From Peteryoungia ipomoeae (GTDB lineage: Bacteria; Pseudomonadota; Alphaproteobacteria; Rhizobiales; Rhizobiaceae): 64,000 nt of DNA. The position numbers and the translations under genes were made by a program. This document shows, in pieces, positions 27,180 to 35,025 of this stretch (position 1 is the first letter of the stretch; every line of letters begins with the position of its first letter). The notes beneath the pieces were generated by a model. The model was not told the DNA's origin and did not search any database. It saw only the letters and a program-made list of their open reading frames with translations. The stretch lies in NCBI RefSeq assembly GCF_004912165.1, contig NZ_STGV01000001.1, positions 1,274,592-1,338,591 on the forward strand. The letters are read 5' to 3'.

Positions 27180-29828
27180 ATGCGCACAGATACGGGCCGG
27201 ATCGTTCATCTGGCAGACTACCGCCCCACCGATTTTGTTCTGGAACGAGTTGATCTGACCTTCGAACTTGATCCGACCGAAACCAAGGTGGAAGCGCGTC
27301 TGATCTTCCACCGGCGCGAAGGTGTCGATCCCGCAGCCCCCCTCGTTCTGGATGGTGACGATCTCACCATGACCAGTCTTCTCTTCGATCAGATCGAGAT
27401 GGATCCGGCGCGCTACACCGCCCTGCCCGAGAGTCTCGAGATCCGCGACCTGCCGGAATCGACACCGTTCGAGATCACCGTCGTCACGATGATCAATCCG
27501 GAGGCCAACACGCAGTTGATGGGCCTCTACCGGTCGAACGGCATCTATTGCACCCAGTGCGAGGCCGAAGGCTTCCGCCGCATCACCTATTTCCCCGACC
27601 GGCCGGATGTGCTCGCGGTCTATACGATCAACATCATCGCCGACAAGGCGGCCAATCCGCTTCTGCTGTCCAACGGCAATTTCCTCGGTGGCGCCGGCTT
27701 CGGCCCCGACAAGCATTTCGCCGCGTGGTTCGACCCGCATCCGAAGCCATCCTACCTCTTTGCGCTGGTCGCCGGCGATCTCGGCGTCGTCGAAGACACC
27801 TTCACCACCATGACTGGCCGCGAGGTCGCGCTGAAGATCTATGTCGAGCATGGCAAGGAGCCGCGCGCGGCCTACGCCATGGATGCCCTCAAGCGCTCGA
27901 TGAAGTGGGACGAAGAGGTTTTCGGACGCGAATACGATCTCGATATCTTCATGATCGTCGCCGTGTCCAACTTCAACATGGGCGCGATGGAGAACAAGGG
28001 TCTCAACATCTTCAACGACAAATATGTCCTTGCCGACCCGGAGACCGCGACAGATCAGGACTACGCGAATATCGAAGCGATCATCGCGCATGAATATTTC
28101 CACAACTGGACCGGCAACCGCATCACCTGCCGCGACTGGTTCCAGCTCTGCCTCAAGGAAGGCCTGACGGTCTATCGCGACCACGAATTCTCGGCCGACA
28201 TGCGCTCCCGCCCGGTCAAGCGCATTGCCGAAGTGCGCCACCTGCGCTCGGAGCAGTTCCCGGAAGATTCCGGCCCGCTCGCGCATCCGGTCCGGCCGAC
28301 GAAGTATCGTGAGATCAACAATTTCTACACGACCACGGTCTACGAGAAGGGCTCCGAAGTCACACGCATGATCGCGACCATTCTCGGTCGCGACGGCTTC
28401 AAGAAGGGCATGGATCTCTACTTCGAACGCCATGACGGCGATGCCTCGACCGTCGAGGATTTCGTCAAGTGCTTTGAAGATGCAACAGGCGCCGACCTCA
28501 ACCAGTTCGCACTCTGGTATCATCAGGCCGGCACGCCGCAGGTTACCGTCTCCAGCGTCTATGATGCCGCCGCATCGACACTCTCGCTTTCCTTGGAGCA
28601 GATGTTGCCGGCAACACCCGGACAGCCGAACAAGGAGCCGATGCACATCCCGCTGCGCTTCGCGCTGATCGGCGACAATGGCGCCGAACTCGACGCCAGC
28701 ATCGTCACGGGTGGCAAGGTCACAGCCGACGTTTTGCATCTGACGGAGCGTTCGCAGACTTTTGTCTTCAGCGGCATTTCCAGCCGCCCTGTCGTCTCGC
28801 TCAACCGGGGCTTCTCCGCCCCCATCACCCTGCATTTCGAGCAGAGCGAAGCGGATCTCGCCCATATCGCGCGCCACGACAGCGACCATTTTGCCCGCTG
28901 GCAGGCCATTACCGACAGCGCATTGCCGGTTCTCACCAAGGCCGCGCGCGCCGCGCAGGCCGGCGAACCTGTCGCAGTCAGCGCCTCGCTTGTCGATATC
29001 CTTCTCACGGTCGCCGCCGACGAAGAGCTCGAGCCGGCCTTCCGCGCCCAGGCGCTTGCCCTGCCCAGCGAATCCGACATCGCGCGGGAACTGGGCGGAG
29101 ACAACGACCCGGATGCCATCCATGTCGGACGCGAGGCCGTCCTTGTCGCGCTCGCCAAGGCTGGTGCTTCCGTGTTTGCCGCTCTCTACGACCGTCACGC
29201 CGTAACCGGTGCCTTCTCGCCGGACGCTGCCAGTGCCGGACGCCGGGCTTTGCGCAATGCGGCACTGACTTTCCTGTCGATTGCCGAGGGCGATCCGAAA
29301 CGGGCGGCAGAGGCCTATGCCGCAGCCAACAACATGACGGATCTTTCGCAGGCGCTGAGCGTGCTGGCCCATCGCTTCCCGGAGGCGAAAGAAACCGCCG
29401 CCACCCTGCAGGCCTTTGAAGCACGCTTTGCCGACAATCCCCTCGTGCTCGACAAGTGGTTTGCCATCCAGGCGACGATCCCGGGCGCCCAAACGTTGGA
29501 GCATGTACGCAGTCTGATGGCGAGCCCGCACTATGCGGCCGGCAATCCGAACCGTGTGCGCTCCCTCATCGGCAGCCTCGCCTTCAGCAATCCGACCGGC
29601 TTCCACCGCAAGGACGGCGCGGCCTATTCCTTCTTCGCCGATCAGATCCTCGATATCGATCCGCGCAACCCGCAGCTTGCCGCGCGTCTGCTGACGGCGT
29701 TGCGGTCCTGGCGGATGCTGGAATCCTCGCGCGCGGACAAGGCACGCCAGGCACTTGTGACCATCGAGCGTGGCCCCAACCTCTCGACCGATGTCCGCGA
29801 TATCGTCGACCGTATCCTCAAGGCCTGA
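27180..29828 (+). CDS. pepN: aminopeptidase N
   Basis: 882 residues, M1-family zinc metallopeptidase. GAMEN substrate-recognition motif is at 268-272, and the zinc site HEYFH (304-308) with the third ligand Glu 327 after 18 residues is intact. The C-terminal alpha-helical domain is complete, so this is the full Gammaproteobacteria-like PepN. It removes N-terminal residues from peptides in the cytoplasm. Ends at a strong terminator. Confidence 0.97.
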   Translation: MRTDTGRIVHLADYRPTDFVLERVDLTFELDPTETKVEARLIFHRREGVDPAAPLVLDGDDLTMTSLLFDQIEMDPARYTALPESLEIRDLPESTPFEITVVTMINPEANTQLMGLYRSNGIYCTQCEAEGFRRITYFPDRPDVLAVYTINIIADKAANPLLLSNGNFLGGAGFGPDKHFAAWFDPHPKPSYLFALVAGDLGVVEDTFTTMTGREVALKIYVEHGKEPRAAYAMDALKRSMKWDEEVFGREYDLDIFMIVAVSNFNMGAMENKGLNIFNDKYVLADPETATDQDYANIEAIIAHEYFHNWTGNRITCRDWFQLCLKEGLTVYRDHEFSADMRSRPVKRIAEVRHLRSEQFPEDSGPLAHPVRPTKYREINNFYTTTVYEKGSEVTRMIATILGRDGFKKGMDLYFERHDGDASTVEDFVKCFEDATGADLNQFALWYHQAGTPQVTVSSVYDAAASTLSLSLEQMLPATPGQPNKEPMHIPLRFALIGDNGAELDASIVTGGKVTADVLHLTERSQTFVFSGISSRPVVSLNRGFSAPITLHFEQSEADLAHIARHDSDHFARWQAITDSALPVLTKAARAAQAGEPVAVSASLVDILLTVAADEELEPAFRAQALALPSESDIARELGGDNDPDAIHVGREAVLVALAKAGASVFAALYDRHAVTGAFSPDAASAGRRALRNAALTFLSIAEGDPKRAAEAYAAANNMTDLSQALSVLAHRFPEAKETAATLQAFEARFADNPLVLDKWFAIQATIPGAQTLEHVRSLMASPHYAAGNPNRVRSLIGSLAFSNPTGFHRKDGAAYSFFADQILDIDPRNPQLAARLLTALRSWRMLESSRADKARQALVTIERGPNLSTDVRDIVDRILKA

Positions 29829-29861
29829 CGCGCAACCACGCGTCGACCTGATTTGGTTGCA

Positions 29862-29887
29862 AAGGCGCCGCGATTGTGGCGCCTTTT
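29862..29887 (+). terminator. Rho-independent terminator of pepN
   Basis: Perfect eight-base stem AAGGCGCC (29862-29869) and GGCGCCTT (29878-29885), loop GCGATTGT, then T-rich TTTTG. It lies 33 bases after the pepN stop. Confidence 0.85.
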
Positions 29888-29990
29888 GCGTGTGACGCGT
29901 GAACAACTCCCGTTTTTATCGAGCTGATTTTCCTCGGTTTTCACCCCTCATCCTCCCGCGCCTTAAAAAAAACGGATTCCAATTAAGGGG

Positions 29991-30005
29991 TTAAGAGTTT
30001 CTTTA
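29991..30005 (+). promoter_or_regulatory. CtrA-like motif upstream of the PleC-like kinase gene
   Basis: TTAA (29991-29994), seven bases, then TTTA (30002-30005): one mismatch from TTAA-N7-TTAA. It is about 100 bp before the kinase ATG, in an AT-rich stretch that starts at 29963. An additional TTAA lies eight bases before. CtrA control of pleC-type genes is plausible but this match is imperfect. Confidence 0.35.
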
Positions 30006-30102
30006 CCCTATGCGTCTGGACAAGCAGAATCCACCATGATTCTTTGGGGTCAGATTCGCGCGAGCGGCGCGTCGAATCGCACGAGGACAAGAGGCGGATG
30101 GT

Positions 30103-32472
30103 ATGTTGAACGCGCGGCGGGTCACCGCAGCCGATGATCGGTTGCGCATAAATTTCTGGGAAAGCGAAACAGTCTTTGACTCGTTGCGGCGCGCCTTCTC
30201 CGGGCCGCCGCCAAGCTCCGGGCGGGAGCGCGACGGCAACAATGGCGCGCGTCGCCCCGTCAGCGCGCTGGAAACCTTGCTGCGCCGGTTGATCCCTGTT
30301 CTCATTCTCGCCTTCCTGTGCGTCGTGGCCCTGGCGCGCACCGCCGGCATCATGACAGAGCACGAGCGCATGGAAACCGCTGTGCGCGTGCAAACAGCCC
30401 TGATCGCCGCCACCGCCGATGCGGCCCTGTCGAGCCAACCGGAAATCTTCGCAACGCGTGATCGTGCCGCCGCTCAAAAGGCGTTGTCCGCCTATTTCCC
30501 CGCAGAGGCCGTTCAGGCCGGCATCTTCGTGCTTCTGGTTGATCCCAGCGGTCGGGTCTTTGCAACGTCCGAGGGCGCAGAAGACGAAGTCGGTCTGATC
30601 CTCTCGGCCATCATGCCGCAGATGCTCTCCATCCCGAATGACGGCGCCAAGGCCGCGGTCGAGGCGGAGTTTGACGGCATCCCGCATTATGCCGTCGTCA
30701 CCAGCGTTGGTGAGGATGGCGCGCTGATCCTGGTCGCCCACAGCCTGCAAGCCGTTGAGGAATTCTGGCGGCGCGAGATCTCGCTCAACGTCACCCTGTT
30801 TGCCGGTGTCTCGCTGATTCTGCTGGTCATTCTCTATGCCTATTTCCATCAGGTACGGCGGGCGCGCGAGGCTGATGACAGCTTCGTGGAGTCGAACCTG
30901 CGTGTGGAGACAGCGCTGGCACGCGGCCGCTGCGGGCTTTGGGATTTCGATCTGAGTTCGCGTCAACTGGTCTGGTCGCGGTCGATGTATGAGATGCTCG
31001 GTCTCAACCCTTCCTCGACCCCCCTCACCTTTGCCCAGGCCGCCGCGCTGATGCATCCGGATGATGGCAACCTGTTTTCACTCGCACGCGCGCTTAATCG
31101 CGGTCGCTCACGCCATATCGACCAGCTCTTCCGCATGCGCCATGCCCAGGGCCACTATGTCTGGATGCGGGCACGCGCGCAGATCCTTGCCAGTCACACC
31201 GGCGGCATGCATGTCATCGGCATCGCCATGGACGTCACCGAGCAGCACCGTCTTGCCCAGCGTTATGCCGAAGCCGATCAGCGTCTGGCCGATGCCATCG
31301 ATTGCACCTCCGAAGCCTTCGTGCTCTGGGACAAGAACGACAAGCTCGTCACCTGGAACGGTCATTTCCAGAAGGTCTATCGCTTGCCCGATGACGTGCT
31401 CGTGCCTGGCACCGAACGCTCCGTGGTTCTCGCCTCCGCCGCCAAGCCGATCATCAGCCGGCGCATCGCCGATCCCGATGACGGCACGAATTCCCGCACC
31501 TCTGAAGTCCAGCTTGCCGACGAGCGCTGGCTGCAGATCAACGAGCGCCGGACCCGCGATGGCGGTCTCGTCTCGGTCGGCACCGACATCACGGTCCTCA
31601 AACGGCACCAGGAGCGCCTGCGCGATCAGGAACGCCGCCTGATGGCTACCATCGGCGATCTCTCTTCCTCGCAGAAGATCCTTGAACGTCAGAAAACGGA
31701 ACTGTCCGAGGCCAACGAAAAATATCTGGCCGAAAAGCAGCGCGCCGAGGCCGCCAACAAGGCGAAGTCCGAATTCCTCGCCAATATGAGCCACGAACTC
31801 AGAACGCCGCTCAATGCGATCCTCGGTTTTTCCGAAATCCTGCTCACCGGCATGTTCGGCCCTGTCGGCTCGCCGAAATACGAGGAATATGCCAAGGACA
31901 TTCACGAAAGCGGCAAGCATCTTCTCAACGTCATCAACGACATTCTCGACATGTCGAAGATCGAAGCGGGCCAGATGAAGATCCGCTGCGAGACCATCGA
32001 TCTCTGCCCGCTCATCGAGGAAAGCATGCGCCTCACGGCCATCCCCGCGGCAGAAAAGCAGATCACGGTCGAACAGCGCATTTCCGCAGGTCTGCAACTC
32101 GCCGCCGACCGCCGCGCGATCAAGCAGATCATGCTCAATCTCCTGTCGAATGCCGTCAAGTTCACCAATGAGGGGGGGCGCATTGCGGTTCGCGCTCATA
32201 AGGTCGGCAACGGCGTGCGCCTGACGATTGCCGATACCGGCATCGGTATTCCGAAGACCGCACTTGGCAAGATCGGCAACCCCTTCGAGCAGGTGCAGAA
32301 CCAGTATGCCAAGTCGAAAGGCGGCTCCGGCCTCGGTCTTGCCATCTCCCGCTCGCTGGTCTCCCTGCATGGCGGCTCGCTGAAGATCCGCTCCTGCGAA
32401 GGTCAGGGGACCGTCGTTTCCATCCTCATCCCGGATGCGGTCGTTTCCGCACAGGCAAAAAAACGAGCCTGA
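30103..32472 (+). CDS. pleC: PAS-domain sensor histidine kinase, PleC/DivJ/PdhS group
   Basis: 789 residues. One membrane helix at about 62-84 and another at about 228-250 bound a periplasmic sensor region; then two PAS domains (about 275-385 and 395-500), a coiled-coil, HisKA with phospho-acceptor His 564 in MSHELRTPLNAILGFSEI, and an HATPase domain to the end. The run GMFGPVGSPKYEEYAKDIHESG after the H-box is characteristic of the DivK-interacting PleC/DivJ/PdhS kinases that control polar development and division. Position beside glnE/degP/ccm genes fits rhizobial pleC as I remember it; the symbol is moderately sure. Confidence 0.82.
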   Translation: MLNARRVTAADDRLRINFWESETVFDSLRRAFSGPPPSSGRERDGNNGARRPVSALETLLRRLIPVLILAFLCVVALARTAGIMTEHERMETAVRVQTALIAATADAALSSQPEIFATRDRAAAQKALSAYFPAEAVQAGIFVLLVDPSGRVFATSEGAEDEVGLILSAIMPQMLSIPNDGAKAAVEAEFDGIPHYAVVTSVGEDGALILVAHSLQAVEEFWRREISLNVTLFAGVSLILLVILYAYFHQVRRAREADDSFVESNLRVETALARGRCGLWDFDLSSRQLVWSRSMYEMLGLNPSSTPLTFAQAAALMHPDDGNLFSLARALNRGRSRHIDQLFRMRHAQGHYVWMRARAQILASHTGGMHVIGIAMDVTEQHRLAQRYAEADQRLADAIDCTSEAFVLWDKNDKLVTWNGHFQKVYRLPDDVLVPGTERSVVLASAAKPIISRRIADPDDGTNSRTSEVQLADERWLQINERRTRDGGLVSVGTDITVLKRHQERLRDQERRLMATIGDLSSSQKILERQKTELSEANEKYLAEKQRAEAANKAKSEFLANMSHELRTPLNAILGFSEILLTGMFGPVGSPKYEEYAKDIHESGKHLLNVINDILDMSKIEAGQMKIRCETIDLCPLIEESMRLTAIPAAEKQITVEQRISAGLQLAADRRAIKQIMLNLLSNAVKFTNEGGRIAVRAHKVGNGVRLTIADTGIGIPKTALGKIGNPFEQVQNQYAKSKGGSGLGLAISRSLVSLHGGSLKIRSCEGQGTVVSILIPDAVVSAQAKKRA

Positions 32473-32654
32473 TCCACATCAAGAGGGGCGCAAGAACGCG
32501 CCCCCCTCCCACGGCACAACAAAGCGTGTTGCTTCACTCGCTGCTAACCTTCTCAGACTACAGATTGTCAGACGTCGAAAGCTTTATGCTTTCTTGCGCA
32601 TAAAGCGTGCACATGGGCCTCGCGTTAGACTGTAACGCAGGAGCAGAGATAGCG

Positions 32655-34142
32655 ATGAAATCTGATGAACCGAAACCTCGAAGGGGCTTGCACGTCAACT
32701 TCGCGGTCAATCTGATCGGCGCGGTCGCGCCCATCCCTATCTTCATTCTTACCGTACCGGTCTACATCCACCATATGGGGGATGCCCGCTACGGTGTCCT
32801 GTCCCTGATCTGGATCATGATCGGCTATCTCGCCTTTCTCGATCTTGGTCTTGCTCCGGCCACGATCAACGCAATGGCCCGACTGAAGCTGGATGATCGC
32901 CGCGAACGCGCCCAGGTGCTGATTTCCGCCTTCTCCATCAATATCCTGATGGCCCTGATCGGCGGGATTGCCATCTACAGTATCGGATTGTTGCTGCTTG
33001 CGTCTGGCAAGAACGTGCCCGTCGAGCTTGAGGGCGAGGTGCGCGCGGCCATGCCCTGGATTGCCACGCTTCTACCCCTGGTCCTGCTGTCCAACGCGAC
33101 AATCGGTGTCATCGAAGCACGGGAAAACTTTCTACTTGCCAACGTCCTGCAGGTCGGCAGCACGATATTCGGTCAGGTCACCCCGGTCATCTGCGCCGTT
33201 TTCGTGTCCAACGAACTGTCCGCTATCATTCCGACAGCCGCCATTGCCCGGCTGATCTCCCTCGCCATCAGCCTGGTGGTCGTCTACCGCATCGAAGGCC
33301 CGATCCGCCTGTCTGACTTCCAGATGGCGCGCGCCCGGCAGCTACTCGGCTACGGTGGCTGGGTTACCGTATCGACCCTTGTCACGCCTCTGCTCAACAC
33401 ACTTGACCAGCTGGCCGTCGGGCGAATGCTCGGTGTCGCGGCTGTTCCCTATTATTCGGTCCCGTTCAGTGTCATCAGTCGGACGCAGATCCTGACGGGC
33501 GCGATTTCGCGCGCCCTTTTCCCACGGCTCTCGAGCTCTGAACCGCAGGAAGCGACGGAACTCGCCTCCCGCGCGCTTGTCTCCACCGGCATTCTTTACG
33601 GCGGCATTTGCGCATGCGGCATCCTTCTCATGGATCCGCTGCTGACGATCTGGCTTGGCGCGGCTTTTTCCGCCAAGTCCAGTACAGCCGCTGTCATCCT
33701 GGTCAATTCGATCTGGATAGGCTCGATCACCTTTGCCCCCTACTGGCTGCTGCACAGCCGCCAGCGCCCCGATCTGATTGCCAAACTGCATTTTGCCCAG
33801 CTGCCGCCTTTCGTCCTGGCCCTTTATCTTCTGACGCCGAGTTATGGCCTGATCGGAGCCGCCATTGCTTCCGTCTTTCGAGCCTCGCTCGACCTTGGAG
33901 GGCAGATGTGGCTTTCGGGCATCCTTGCGCGCTGCCTGTCCCGGCTTGCGCCGATAGCCTCTCTGCTCGTTGCCGTCACCGCGATCCAGCTGCTGGCCGG
34001 ACATCACTGGATCTTGATGGTCGTGCTGACTGCCGGTCTCTGGCCTGTCGTCCTTTTGCTTTACCGATGGCAGGATCCGGACGGCTTTGGCATGTTGACG
34101 TCAATTTTGTTCAAACTTGCTCGCCGCTCTCGCGCTGCCTAA
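32655..34142 (+). CDS. polysaccharide flippase-like membrane protein (Wzx/MATE superfamily)
   Basis: 495 residues with about 12-14 hydrophobic helices. N-terminus reads NFAVNLIGAVAPIPIFILTVPVYIHHMG, then GVLSLIWIMIGYLAFLDLGLAPA, the pattern of polysaccharide synthesis/flippase proteins. It likely moves a lipid-linked sugar across the inner membrane. Start ATG 32655 has CAGGAG (32638-32643) upstream; an ATG at 32607 gives a longer form with no better site. It is followed 22 bases later by a GT25 glycosyltransferase gene, and both separate pleC from glnE. Confidence 0.8.
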   Translation: MKSDEPKPRRGLHVNFAVNLIGAVAPIPIFILTVPVYIHHMGDARYGVLSLIWIMIGYLAFLDLGLAPATINAMARLKLDDRRERAQVLISAFSINILMALIGGIAIYSIGLLLLASGKNVPVELEGEVRAAMPWIATLLPLVLLSNATIGVIEARENFLLANVLQVGSTIFGQVTPVICAVFVSNELSAIIPTAAIARLISLAISLVVVYRIEGPIRLSDFQMARARQLLGYGGWVTVSTLVTPLLNTLDQLAVGRMLGVAAVPYYSVPFSVISRTQILTGAISRALFPRLSSSEPQEATELASRALVSTGILYGGICACGILLMDPLLTIWLGAAFSAKSSTAAVILVNSIWIGSITFAPYWLLHSRQRPDLIAKLHFAQLPPFVLALYLLTPSYGLIGAAIASVFRASLDLGGQMWLSGILARCLSRLAPIASLLVAVTAIQLLAGHHWILMVVLTAGLWPVVLLLYRWQDPDGFGMLTSILFKLARRSRAA

Positions 34143-34163
34143 CCATGACTGAAGGACGCCAAT

Positions 34164-34985
34164 ATGGATAAGCATGACGCGGCATCCGCCACACCAAGCC
34201 CCTATTACAACGTGACCGGCACAGCTGTTGCCGGCCCAGTTCAGGGACGCGTTTTTGTCATCAGTCTCGCCCGCGCCACCGAGCGCCGCGAGACCTTCAG
34301 TCAAACTGCGCCGGACGGCGACCTGCCATGGGAATTCTTCGACGCTTGCGAAAGCCTGTCGCCTGATCTGCGATACAACGAGACGGATGCCTTGATCCGA
34401 AATGGCCGGACCATGCATCCGCGAGAACTCGCCTGCTATTCGAGCCATTATTCCGTCTGGAAGAAGATCGCGGATGAAAACATCCCACAGGCCCTGATCG
34501 TCGAAGATGATGCCATTGTGGACTGGGGCTTGGTGAAACGGCTTTTCGCCTGCAATCTCGCCGAGGAAGGGCTGCATTACCTCAAGCTCTACAACAACCG
34601 TCCGGTCAAATTCCGCATCCTCGACGAGATGTTCCTGGGCAAGTGCCTGATCCGATTTTCAGGCTATGCGCATGGCATGGTTGCCTATGCCGTAACCCAA
34701 GAAGGCGCCGCTCAACTGGTAGAGCGCCTGCAGGATGTCTACCGTCCTGTCGACGATGAAATCGACCGCGACTGGCATCACGGGTTGCCCAACCTTGCAA
34801 TCTTCCCTCAGCCCGCCTTCGAGAAGGTTGGCACTTCGACGATTGGTTATGATCGGTTTGAGGAAGCGCCTTTGCCGCGCGCACTCTTCGTCCGGCGTCA
34901 GCTCTACCGCGTCCGTGAAAAGCTCAGCCGCTGGTTTCTGTCGTCGGCGCGTCGCCGCGTCCGACTGAGGAGCGGATGGCGGTAG
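34164..34985 (+). CDS. glycosyltransferase family 25 (LPS/exopolysaccharide biosynthesis type)
   Basis: 273 residues. GT25 signatures are GRVFVISLARATERRETF near the N-terminus, ELACYSSHYSVWKKI, and the metal-binding acid motif ALIVEDDAIVD (about 110-120). The C-terminus is Arg-rich. Such enzymes add sugars in LPS core or capsule synthesis, cytoplasmic or membrane-associated. ATG 34164 has GAAGGACG upstream. Operon with the flippase; the two together look like a small surface-sugar cassette. Confidence 0.87.
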   Translation: MDKHDAASATPSPYYNVTGTAVAGPVQGRVFVISLARATERRETFSQTAPDGDLPWEFFDACESLSPDLRYNETDALIRNGRTMHPRELACYSSHYSVWKKIADENIPQALIVEDDAIVDWGLVKRLFACNLAEEGLHYLKLYNNRPVKFRILDEMFLGKCLIRFSGYAHGMVAYAVTQEGAAQLVERLQDVYRPVDDEIDRDWHHGLPNLAIFPQPAFEKVGTSTIGYDRFEEAPLPRALFVRRQLYRVREKLSRWFLSSARRRVRLRSGWR

Positions 34986-35025
34986 TGCGAGTCCTGCTGG
35001 CAGATCAGCGATCCGTCGGCAGCCC

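Noticed and set aside
27111..29906. A 931-residue open frame antisense to pepN
   Set aside because: It is the high-GC shadow of pepN, with no ribosome-binding site or family motif; the sense frame has the full zinc site.
32483..32505. GC hairpin after the PleC-like kinase gene taken as a terminator
   Set aside because: A stem is present but no T tract follows, so the call was not made.
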